Shown: one piece after another, positions 6,053-12,416 of the stretch
Layout: each line of letters starts with the position of its first letter
How positions within the stretch are numbered: the first letter of the stretch is position 1
Source: a bacterium
GTDB taxonomy: Bacteria > Blakebacterota > Blakebacteria > Blakebacterales > Blakebacteraceae
Direction of reading: 5' to 3'
NCBI GenBank assembly: GCA_025774615.1
Contig: JALGVQ010000027.1
Location: 1 to 18,463, forward strand
Length of the DNA: 18,463 nucleotides
The notes under the pieces: model-generated
What the model was told of the DNA's origin: nothing
Seen by the model: the letters and a program-made list of their open reading frames with translations, nothing else
Database searches by the model: none
Made by a program: the position numbers and the translations under genes

Positions 6053-7051
6053 TCAGTAATGAAAGAGGTTCGCTCCCCAGGTGAATCCGGATCCGAAGGC
6101 GACGGTACAGATCAGGTCTCCCCGTTCGATCATACCGCTCTTGACGACTTCACTGAGCGCTATCGGAATGCTCGCGGCGGTTGTATTCCCGTATTTCGCG
6201 ATGTTGCTGAAGACCCGCTCGGGTGGTCCACCAACCCGTTTGCGAACCCCCTCGGTGATCCGTTCATTCGCCTGATGAGGAATCACGAGTTTGAGATCGT
6301 CGAGAGTGAGGCTCTGGGTCTCGAGTACCTCTTTGATGACTTCAGGGAACTTCGTGACCGCGTTCCTGAATACTTCCCGCCCGTTCATCTGCGGGAAGAA
6401 GAGGCCCTCATCGAGCATCTCTTTGGATATCCACGGTTTCCGCTTCGGTGTGGGAGCGGGCATGCACAGATCTTCAGCGAACGCACCGTTTGAATGGAGA
6501 CGGTGCCAGAGGAACTGACTGCCCTCTGAGCCGTCGGTGACCTCGATGCAGGCCGCCCCTGCTCCATCCCCGAAGAGGACAGCCGTGTCCCGGCCCTCGG
6601 TCGTCATGCTCATTGCGGTGGAATGTACTTCGGAACCAACGACCAGGATGCGGTCGTACATGCCCATACGGATGTAGGCGTCGGCGATGGAGAGGGAATA
6701 GACGAAACCGGTGCACTGGTTCCGGATATCGAGAGCCCCGATATCATCGACTCCGAGCAGGTTCTGAAGAAAGCAGCCGTCACCCGGAAAGTACATGTCG
6801 GGAGAGAGTGTAGCGAAGATGATGAAATCGAGATCTTCAGGACCCCAGCCTGCTTCATCGAGGGCTGCCTTCGCTGCCTCGAATCCGAGATCTGTCGATC
6901 CTGTGCCCGGTTCCACGAACCGCCGTTCTTTTATCCCGGTCCGCTCCTGAATCCACTCATCCGAGGTGTCCATCACCTTTTCAAGATCTTTGTTCGTAAC
7001 AATACGTTCCGGCAGGAAATGGCCGGTACCGGCAATCCGGGCGAGGCGCAT
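6053..7051 (-). CDS. fabH: Beta-ketoacyl-ACP synthase III (FabH family)
   Basis: A 332-aa thiolase-fold condensing enzyme. In fatty-acid synthesis FabH joins acetyl-CoA or another acyl-CoA to malonyl-ACP to start chain elongation in the cytoplasm. The catalytic triad is visible: Cys113 (N-Q-C-T-G-F), His259 (I-P-H-Q-A-N-E-R) and Asn289 (K-Y-G-N-T-T-A-A-S). N-terminal G-T-G-H-F-L-P-E-R and D-E-W-I-Q-E-R-T-G-I-K-E-R-R are typical, and length is normal. I chose ATG 7051, ten bases after AGGAAGG, because homologues start here. A longer frame from TTG 7153 adds 34 low-complexity residues, and that TTG is part of a promoter-like TTGACC. A FabH-like enzyme of other use (for example OleA-type) is less likely but not excluded. 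The lipoprotein gene follows after 34 bp. No other fab genes are nearby. Confidence 0.92.
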   Translation of the reverse strand: MRLARIAGTGHFLPERIVTNKDLEKVMDTSDEWIQERTGIKERRFVEPGTGSTDLGFEAAKAALDEAGWGPEDLDFIIFATLSPDMYFPGDGCFLQNLLGVDDIGALDIRNQCTGFVYSLSIADAYIRMGMYDRILVVGSEVHSTAMSMTTEGRDTAVLFGDGAGAACIEVTDGSEGSQFLWHRLHSNGAFAEDLCMPAPTPKRKPWISKEMLDEGLFFPQMNGREVFRNAVTKFPEVIKEVLETQSLTLDDLKLVIPHQANERITEGVRKRVGGPPERVFSNIAKYGNTTAASIPIALSEVVKSGMIERGDLICTVAFGSGFTWGANLFHY

Positions 7052-7116
7052 GGCTGATATCCCTTCCTCAGGATCCGGGTCCGCCGCTGGCGGACGTGAA
7101 GGTGATGAAGAGCGCG

Positions 7117-7153
7117 TTATGTATACATAATACACAGAGGCGTTCGCGGTCAA
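7117..7153 (-). promoter_or_regulatory. Promoter-like region and palindrome upstream of fabH
   Basis: On the minus strand TTGACC (7153-7148) is followed after 15 bp by TATTAT (7132-7127), a short but usable spacing. TTATGTATACATAA, a perfect 14-bp palindrome (7117-7130), overlaps the -10 and the predicted start site, as a repressor operator would. The leader to ATG 7051 would be about 70 nt. Confidence 0.45.
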
Positions 7154-7167
7154 TCCAACTGAAATGG

Positions 7168-7188
7168 CTGCCTGCTATTCTCTGGCAG
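7168..7188 (-). terminator. Weak hairpin after the gamma-glutamyltransferase stop
   Basis: CTGCC/GGCAG arms with an 11-nt loop begin a few bases after the minus-strand stop at 7192. ATTTC follows rather than a real T-run, so termination would be weak. The fabH promoter-like region begins immediately downstream, which supports separate transcription units. Confidence 0.25.
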
Positions 7189-7191
7189 TGC

Positions 7192-8889
7192 CTACCAGGC
7201 GAGCGCGATGGCCTCTCTCCGCGGGTCGGCCCCTGCCATGAAGACCGAACCCGCCGCCCCCGACTGCAGGATCACGATACCCTGAGCGCCGCCGAAATCG
7301 ACCGATTGTCCGGTTCTGAACAGCCGGAGGCGATGTCCGCGTAACTCGAGGTCGCTGATCGATTCAGGTCCCACACCCTCCTCGATACTGACATCGAGTC
7401 CATCGTAGGAGCGGAATCTGGGAGCTTCGATAGCCGACTGGATATCCATCCCGAAGAGATGCCAGTTGTTGATCACCTGCACCAGGGTCTGGACCTGGCC
7501 GTCACCACCTGGTGTAGCCAACCCCAGAACCGGGGAACCGTTATGCATGATGAGACTGGGGCAGAGGGTGTGGTATGGCCGGCGACCGGCTGTGAGTTCA
7601 TTCGGGTGTCCCTGTTCAAGAGAGAACAGTGCCCCCCGATTCTGCAGGATGATCCCTGTTGAGCCGGCTACTTCACCAGACCCGAATGAATTGAAGAGAC
7701 TCTGAATGAGGACCACCACGTTGCCCTGTATGTCAGCTGATGTGCAAACGACGGTGTCGTCATCGAGGCGTCTCGACTGTCCGGTCTGCCTCTCTGCGGC
7801 TGCTCTCTGCGGATCGATCATCTCCGCGCGGATACCCGCGTATACTTTGCTGATGAGCGAGTCGATCGGCGCCTCATACCCGGCCGGATCGGCCACGTGT
7901 TCATCGCGATCAGCGAATGCCAGCTTCTTTGCTTCGATGAGCAGGTGCAGATACTCCGGGCTCGTTGCTGTTATGCGATCGAAGTCGAACTCTTCGATCA
8001 TGTTCAGAAGCATCAGCAGGGCGATACCCTGTGTGTTCGGTGGAAGAGCGTATACATCGAGGCCGTGGTATGACGTTACCACCGGTTCCACCCATTCCGC
8101 GGACTGGTCCGCCAGATCCTCCCGGGTGATCAATCCTTCCCCGGCAGAAAAATAGTCGGCAAGTGTTCCGGCCAGATCGCCCCGGTAGAACGCCTCACCA
8201 TTCGATTCTGCGACCACGCGCAGGCTCTCACCAAGATTTGCCTGAGTGACAAGGTCACCCACTGCCAGCAATTCTCCTCCGGGCATGAATGTCTGACTGA
8301 GTTCTGCGGAGCGTGAAATAATGTGTCGTGCGGACTGAAGATCGCTCCCCAGTCGCTGTGAAACGGGGAAGCCGCCGAATGCAAGCCTGATGGCCGGCTG
8401 CAGAAGTGCTGAGAGTCTCCGGGTACCGAAACGTGAAGAGGCCGCAGCCCAGGCGCTCACGGTCCCGGGAACGGTTACTGCGTTCAGTCCGCGCACCGGC
8501 ATCCTCTGAAGTCCACGGGCTCGGAACGCGTCGGCATCCGCCCGGCTACCCGCGCGGCCTGAACCGTTGAGTCCGTAGACCCTGCCCTCAGAAGCGTTGT
8601 AGATCAGCATGAATGTGTCGCCACCGATCCCGTTCATGTGGGGGCGCACAACTGCGAGCACTCCTGCCATCGCCACTGCCGCATCGACCGCGTTGCCTCC
8701 GTTCTTGAGGATATCGAGGCCTGCCTGCGCAGCGAGTGGATGTCCGGCCGTGACTGCTCCATGGTTTCCCAGAGCGGGCTGCCGCCAGGGCAGCTGCTGT
8801 GGGGAGTCGGTTTGCGAAAGAGAAACGAACGCGCTGGAGGAAACCACCAGTGCGATCGCGATGAACAGGGAGGTAGATCTTCTTCTCAT
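7192..8889 (-). CDS. Secreted gamma-glutamyltransferase family protein (Ntn hydrolase)
   Basis: A 565-aa gamma-glutamyltranspeptidase-fold precursor that should self-cleave into large and small subunits and hydrolyse or transfer gamma-glutamyl groups (glutathione, gamma-glutamyl peptides). Some relatives act as acylases. Residues 1-25 are a signal peptide (R-R-R, then a hydrophobic core), so it acts outside the cytoplasm. Large-subunit landmarks include G-N-A-V-D-A-A-V-A (65-73) and G-G-D-T-F-M (89-94). The predicted cleavage and nucleophile residue is Thr379 in D-D-D-T-V-V-C-T. Small-subunit motifs follow: GSTGIILQNRGALFSL (409-424), GHPNELTAGRRPYHTL and T-P-G-G-D-G-Q (459-465). GGAGAG lies eight bases before ATG 8889. 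An operator-like cluster abuts this ribosome site. It may supply amino acids from extracellular peptides. Confidence 0.93.
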   Translation of the reverse strand: MRRRSTSLFIAIALVVSSSAFVSLSQTDSPQQLPWRQPALGNHGAVTAGHPLAAQAGLDILKNGGNAVDAAVAMAGVLAVVRPHMNGIGGDTFMLIYNASEGRVYGLNGSGRAGSRADADAFRARGLQRMPVRGLNAVTVPGTVSAWAAASSRFGTRRLSALLQPAIRLAFGGFPVSQRLGSDLQSARHIISRSAELSQTFMPGGELLAVGDLVTQANLGESLRVVAESNGEAFYRGDLAGTLADYFSAGEGLITREDLADQSAEWVEPVVTSYHGLDVYALPPNTQGIALLMLLNMIEEFDFDRITATSPEYLHLLIEAKKLAFADRDEHVADPAGYEAPIDSLISKVYAGIRAEMIDPQRAAAERQTGQSRRLDDDTVVCTSADIQGNVVVLIQSLFNSFGSGEVAGSTGIILQNRGALFSLEQGHPNELTAGRRPYHTLCPSLIMHNGSPVLGLATPGGDGQVQTLVQVINNWHLFGMDIQSAIEAPRFRSYDGLDVSIEEGVGPESISDLELRGHRLRLFRTGQSVDFGGAQGIVILQSGAAGSVFMAGADPRREAIALAW

Positions 8890-8904
8890 GCGGTGTACTC
8901 TCCG

Positions 8905-8936
8905 GTATCACGGGTGATACGTGTATCACATATCAC
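8905..8936. promoter_or_regulatory. Cluster of GTATCAC/GTGATAC half-sites in the gamma-glutamyltransferase leader
   Basis: GTATCAC (8905-8911), GTGATAC (8914-8920), GTATCAC (8923-8929) and a partial ATATCAC (8930-8936) alternate in orientation. The first three start exactly 9 bp apart. The cluster begins 16 bp before ATG 8889 (minus strand) and is just downstream of a TATAAT at 8968-8963. This is the same half-site as the palindrome at 602-618. A repressor binding here could block both transcription and access to the ribosome site. Confidence 0.6.
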
Positions 8937-8962
8937 AGCGCCGATATTCAGAATCGATCCTT

Positions 8963-8992
8963 ATTATAATCACTGCACAGCCTCCGCGCGAA
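8963..8992 (-). promoter_or_regulatory. Possible promoter of the gamma-glutamyltransferase gene
   Basis: A consensus TATAAT (8968-8963, minus strand) has a weak -35-like TTCGCG (8992-8987) 18 bp upstream. The predicted start near 8956 gives a leader of about 65 nt containing the half-site cluster. Confidence 0.45.
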
Positions 8993-9013
8993 CGTGAGGC
9001 ACAAATGTCGGAC

Positions 9014-10012
9014 TCAGGGCACCAGCACCGCATCTCCGGTGATCTTACTCGATTTCATCTGCAGGAGTGCCTCATTCGCTTCTTCGAGAGGGAATTGTGT
9101 CGTCTCGGTGATGATCGGAATCTCTGATGCATACCGGAGCAGTTCCTGACCATCCTCCCGTGTGGCATGCGCCACGCTTCTGATGACCTTCTCATCCCAG
9201 AGATGGGGCAGGTACTCCATTTCGGGGACCGGGGTCATGAAGATGCCGCCGAGGACAAGAACACCGCCGCGATCGAGCATCCTCAGAGCAGGTGGTACGA
9301 GGGTTCCGGCGGGTGCGAACATGATCGCCGCATCGAGTGGGAAAGGGGGGGCTTCCGGCACTGTTCCCACCCAGACCGCTCCCAGTTCTTCCGCGTGACG
9401 CTGGTGATCGGGATCACGGGTGAACACAGCGACTTCGCATCCCAGGTGGCGGGCTACCTGGATGCTCACATGAGCCGAGTTGCCGAATCCGAACATGCCG
9501 ATCCGTTTTCCCGGTGCAGGATCCGTATACCTGAGGGCTCGGTAGCCCACGATCCCGCCACAAAGGAGTGGTGTGGCATCCACTGCATCGATCCCATCCG
9601 GGATCGGGTAAGCCCAATCCTCGCTCACCAGCGTGTATTCAGCGTAACCACCATCCACATCCCACCCGGTGAACCGACCTTTGAGGCAGAGGTTCTCGCG
9701 TCCGCTCCGGCAGAACCGGCAGGCGCCGCAGGTCTCATGCAGCCAGGCGATCCCCACACGGTCTCCGATCCCGAAGCGCGTGACTCCCTCTCCGAGCGCA
9801 TCGACCGGGCCAACAATCTGATGGCCGGGAATGATCGGTTCTTTCCTCAGTTCGAAATCGCCCTCGATCGTGTGCAGATCGGTATGGCAGAGACCGCACG
9901 CATCGACCTTGATCCTGATCTCCCCTGCCCCCGGTTCGGGGATCTCGATATCCTCAAGCCTCAGCGGGGCAGTCTCGATCGGGGCCTGTTCATGCAGGAC
10001 CATCGCGCGCAT
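9014..10012 (-). CDS. Zinc-dependent alcohol dehydrogenase family protein
   Basis: A 332-aa medium-chain dehydrogenase/reductase, probably oxidising an alcohol or reducing an aldehyde with NAD(P). The GroES-like domain holds the catalytic zinc ligands Cys42 (in G-L-C-H-T-D), His64 (P-G-H-Q) and Cys151. The usual GHE is GHQ here. The four structural-zinc cysteines are 95, 98, 101 and 109. The Rossmann fold carries G-F-G-N-S-A (175-180). The combination of GFGNSAHVSIQVARH with LWDEKVIRSVAHATREDG points to the adh_fam_2 group of zinc-binding alcohol dehydrogenases. Start ATG 10012 has GAGGTG seven bases upstream; in-frame GTG 10030 is a poorer choice. It ends 124 bp before the gamma-glutamyltransferase start and appears to have its own promoter region. 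Physiological substrate unknown; a fermentative role would fit the anaerobic context. Confidence 0.93.
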   Translation of the reverse strand: MRAMVLHEQAPIETAPLRLEDIEIPEPGAGEIRIKVDACGLCHTDLHTIEGDFELRKEPIIPGHQIVGPVDALGEGVTRFGIGDRVGIAWLHETCGACRFCRSGRENLCLKGRFTGWDVDGGYAEYTLVSEDWAYPIPDGIDAVDATPLLCGGIVGYRALRYTDPAPGKRIGMFGFGNSAHVSIQVARHLGCEVAVFTRDPDHQRHAEELGAVWVGTVPEAPPFPLDAAIMFAPAGTLVPPALRMLDRGGVLVLGGIFMTPVPEMEYLPHLWDEKVIRSVAHATREDGQELLRYASEIPIITETTQFPLEEANEALLQMKSSKITGDAVLVP

Positions 10013-10062
10013 CGCCATCACCTCGAACACCTCGATCCGACAACTGATATGCTATCCCTGAC

Positions 10063-10114
10063 CAGTCTATCAGAGACTGTGTTGTTGTATACCGTTTCCG
10101 GGAGTTGATGGCAG
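10063..10114 (-). promoter_or_regulatory. Possible promoter and operator of the alcohol dehydrogenase gene
   Basis: On the minus strand CTGCCA (10114-10109) is followed after 17 bp by TATACA (10091-10086), predicting a start near 10079. The inverted repeat CAGTCT-ATCAG-AGACTG (10063-10079) lies exactly over the predicted first transcribed bases. The leader to ATG 10012 would be about 68 nt. Confidence 0.4.
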
Positions 10115-10144
10115 TCGGGGGTGATTCTGCAAACAACAGGTGAA

Positions 10145-10160
10145 TTTGACTAAAGTCAAA
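10145..10160. promoter_or_regulatory. Palindrome TTTGACTAAAGTCAAA upstream of the AAA+ ATPase gene
   Basis: Seven-base arms TTTGACT/AGTCAAA flank AA. The site lies 18 bp before the -35 element of the ATPase promoter, a position suited to an activator or repressor. The local sequence is more AT-rich than its surroundings. Confidence 0.5.
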
Positions 10161-10177
10161 AGCGTCAGCGGTTACTC

Positions 10178-10206
10178 TTGACCATAGTCCAATATATCAG
10201 TATTAT
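10178..10206 (+). promoter_or_regulatory. Strong sigma-70-type promoter predicting a leaderless ATPase mRNA
   Basis: TTGACC (10178-10183), 17 bp, then TATTAT (10201-10206): near-consensus boxes at ideal spacing. Seven bases after the -10 comes the A of ATG 10214, so transcription should start at or next to the start codon. No ribosome site is visible upstream of that ATG, which agrees with leaderless translation. Confidence 0.65.
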
Positions 10207-10213
10207 TCGAGCC

Positions 10214-11329
10214 ATGAATATTCACCGATATCTGCTTCCACAGATCCTGAAGGATCTGGAAAAGAAGATGGTCTTTGTGAGCGGCCCTCGGCAGGTCGGG
10301 AAAACCACCCTTGCCCTGTCAATCCCCGGTGGCAGTCGCGTATATCTGAACTGGGATATCACCGAGGACAGAGAGCGGATTCTCAAACGCGAACTCCCGG
10401 TGGGGACTCTCTGGATCTTCGACGAGATCCATAAGTACCGTGGCTGGCGGAACTGGTTGAAGGGAATGTATGATGGCCGCCCGGATGGACAGCGGATTCT
10501 TGTTACCGGCTCAGCCCGGCTTGATTTCTACCACTATTCCGGTGATTCACTCCAGGGACGGTACCACCACCTCCGCCTTCATCCACTCACCGTTGCGGAA
10601 TTGGGAATAACCGGAAGTGAGGGATTGCAGGAACTGCTGCAGTTGGGAGGTTTCCCAGAGCCGTTCTTCAGCAGCTCTGACCTCGAAGCCCGCCGCTGGT
10701 CACGCGAGTATCGGAATCTGCTCATCAGGGAAGAGTTAACGAGCCTCGAGCGGGTCGATGACCTTGGCCGATACGAGCTTCTCATGCTGAGATTGCCCGA
10801 GCTGGTCGGCTCGCTTCTATCCGTCAACGCACTGCGTGAAGATCTCCAGTTGAGTCACAAGACTGTTGAACGCTGGATCAGCATCCTCGAACGTCTCTAT
10901 GCGATCTTCAGACTGCCTCCTATTGGTTCGCCGCAGATTCGAGCCATTCGCAAGGCTCAGAAACACTACCATTTTGACTGGAGTCTGGTGGATGATGCCC
11001 CGGCCCGTTTCGAGAACCTCGTCGCCGTCCACCTGCTCAAATGGGTGCACTACCAGCAGGATACACAGGGCCTCGACTTCGAGTTGCGATATTTCAGGGA
11101 CACCGATGGGCGTGAGGTGGATTTTGTAATTGTCGAGAAGCAGGTACCCCGCTACCTCGTCGAGTGTAAATGGAACGACGCTCCACCTGACCGCGGCCTG
11201 CGCTATCTCAAAACCCGGTTCCCGGATGCTGTCGCCTGGCAGATCTCGGCGACAGGGAACAAGGACTATCAGACCCCGGGAGGAATCCGGGTTGCCCCGG
11301 CGGTGGAATTCCTGAAAACACTGGTTTGA
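10214..11329 (+). CDS. AAA+ ATPase with DUF4143 domain
   Basis: A 371-aa stand-alone ATPase of a widespread family of unknown role, found patchily across bacteria and archaea. It has Walker A G-P-R-Q-V-G-K-T-T (24-32), Walker B L-W-I-F-D-E-I-H (66-73) and a sensor-like I-L-V-T-G-S-A-R (95-102). Residues ~197-237 look like a winged helix. The C-terminal DUF4143 region contains R-E-V-D-F-V-I and L-V-E-C-K-W (Asp303, Glu317, Lys319), a PD-(D/E)xK nuclease-like signature. I chose ATG 10214 because the LLPQILKDL opening is typical and because the longer frame from TTG 10178 starts inside the -35 box. Neighbours on both sides are on the opposite strand, and a bidirectional terminator follows, so this is a solitary, probably mobile-by-descent gene. 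Defence-like or toxin-related roles have been suggested for relatives but nothing here shows one. Confidence 0.92.
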   Translation: MNIHRYLLPQILKDLEKKMVFVSGPRQVGKTTLALSIPGGSRVYLNWDITEDRERILKRELPVGTLWIFDEIHKYRGWRNWLKGMYDGRPDGQRILVTGSARLDFYHYSGDSLQGRYHHLRLHPLTVAELGITGSEGLQELLQLGGFPEPFFSSSDLEARRWSREYRNLLIREELTSLERVDDLGRYELLMLRLPELVGSLLSVNALREDLQLSHKTVERWISILERLYAIFRLPPIGSPQIRAIRKAQKHYHFDWSLVDDAPARFENLVAVHLLKWVHYQQDTQGLDFELRYFRDTDGREVDFVIVEKQVPRYLVECKWNDAPPDRGLRYLKTRFPDAVAWQISATGNKDYQTPGGIRVAPAVEFLKTLV

Positions 11330-11331
11330 CG

Positions 11332-11367
11332 AAAAAGCCCCGACTCCATCAGGAACCGGGGCCTTTT
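11332..11367. terminator. Bidirectional rho-independent terminator
   Basis: GCCCCG (11337-11342) pairs with CGGGGC (11357-11362), with a short inner TCC/GGA pairing. The stem is flanked by an A-run (11332-11336) and a T-run (11364-11367), giving a U-tract on both strands. It lies between the stops of the converging ATPase (11329) and flavoprotein (11385) genes and can serve both. Confidence 0.8.
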
Positions 11368-11384
11368 ACAGACTGTTGAGGATA

Positions 11385-12371
11385 CTACCAGGAGTAGAGT
11401 GTCTTCATGTAGTTCGCGCGCTCGAAAGCAGCGGGGTCGGCCACTGATTTCATGCACAGACATCCCTTCATCTGTTCGAGCGACTCATACTCCTTCTCTT
11501 CCATCCACCGGGTCAGATTCTCAAGAACGGTACTCAGATATGAGTTACCATTCGTCAGAAGAGAACCGGTCATCTGGGTGATATCGGCACCCGCCATGAT
11601 CATCTTCAGAACATCCTCATGGGTGTGAATGCCCTGTGAAGCAGCAAGGCTGGCTCCGATCTGTCCGCGGAGGATCGCGATCCAGCGCAGACTCGTCCTG
11701 TTCGCGTATTGAGTGCTCATCACCAGGTCAGGCTTCACCTCGAGCGTTTCCAGGTCGATATCGGGCTGGTAGAAGCGGTTGAAGAGCACGATTGCGTCGG
11801 CGCCATCATCATCGAGTCGCTTGGCCATATTCGCCAGTGCGCTGAAGTAAGGGCCGATCTTCACCGCGATCGGCTTCTTCATGGCGAGTTTCGTCTCCTG
11901 CAGGATGCTCGAATAGATTGTCTCAATCGCGCCGCTGGTCATCTCTGTGCCGGTTGCCAGGAAGTAGATGTTCAGCTCGATCGCGTCCGCGCCGGCCTGG
12001 ACCATCAGTTGCGAATAATCGACCCACCCGCCGGTCGTGATGCCGTTGAGGCTCGCGATAACCGGGATATCGACCGCTTCCTTCACCTTCCGGATGTGCT
12101 CCAGATACGATTCCGGACCGATGAATCCTTCTTCGAAATTGGGGAAGTAGGTGAGGGCTTCGGGGAATGACTCGGTACCTTCGAGCATACGCCGTGAGAG
12201 TTCTTCACTCTCATGCATGATCTGTTCCTGGAAGAGGGAAGGGAGAACGAGAGCAGCCGCTCCGGCGTCCTCCAGCTGCTTGCAGCTCTCAACATCCGCG
12301 GTGAGAGGTGAAGCGCCGGGAACGAGCGGATTGCTCAGGTTCAGCCCCATGTATGAAGTCTTCAGGTCCAT
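11385..12371 (-). CDS. Dihydroorotate dehydrogenase-like flavoprotein
   Basis: A 328-aa FMN-type TIM-barrel protein of the dihydroorotate-dehydrogenase-like group that is commonly found beside pyruvate:ferredoxin oxidoreductase. Landmarks are the N-terminal LGLNL-like sequence MGLNLSNPLVPGASPL, VIASLNGITTGGWVDY, GADAIELNIYF, P-I-A-V-K-I-G-P (phosphate/FMN-side strand) and the C-terminal MTGSLLTNG region. I do not see the catalytic Cys or the N-K-P-N-x-x-D context of true class 1A enzymes, so de novo pyrimidine synthesis should not be assumed; an electron-transfer or unknown oxidoreductase role is possible. GAGGAG lies seven bases before ATG 12371. It starts 45 bp after the PFOR stop, so the two are almost surely one operon. 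A terminator follows its stop. Confidence 0.88.
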   Translation of the reverse strand: MDLKTSYMGLNLSNPLVPGASPLTADVESCKQLEDAGAAALVLPSLFQEQIMHESEELSRRMLEGTESFPEALTYFPNFEEGFIGPESYLEHIRKVKEAVDIPVIASLNGITTGGWVDYSQLMVQAGADAIELNIYFLATGTEMTSGAIETIYSSILQETKLAMKKPIAVKIGPYFSALANMAKRLDDDGADAIVLFNRFYQPDIDLETLEVKPDLVMSTQYANRTSLRWIAILRGQIGASLAASQGIHTHEDVLKMIMAGADITQMTGSLLTNGNSYLSTVLENLTRWMEEKEYESLEQMKGCLCMKSVADPAAFERANYMKTLYSW

Positions 12372-12416
12372 CTCGGTTCTCCTCTGGCAGTTGAGGATCG
12401 GCAGTTATCCGCCGAT

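Noticed and set aside
7052-7153. Extended fabH N-terminus from TTG 7153
   Set aside because: The extra 34 residues are rich in Ser/Pro/Arg and not FabH-like. The TTG belongs to a TTGACC promoter element, and ATG 7051 has its own ribosome site.
9167-10108. A 313-codon plus-strand open frame opposite the alcohol dehydrogenase gene
   Set aside because: The minus-strand frame has complete zinc and Rossmann motifs; the antisense frame has none.
10178-10213. Extended ATPase N-terminus from TTG 10178
   Set aside because: This TTG is the -35 box of a near-consensus promoter, and family members begin close to ATG 10214.
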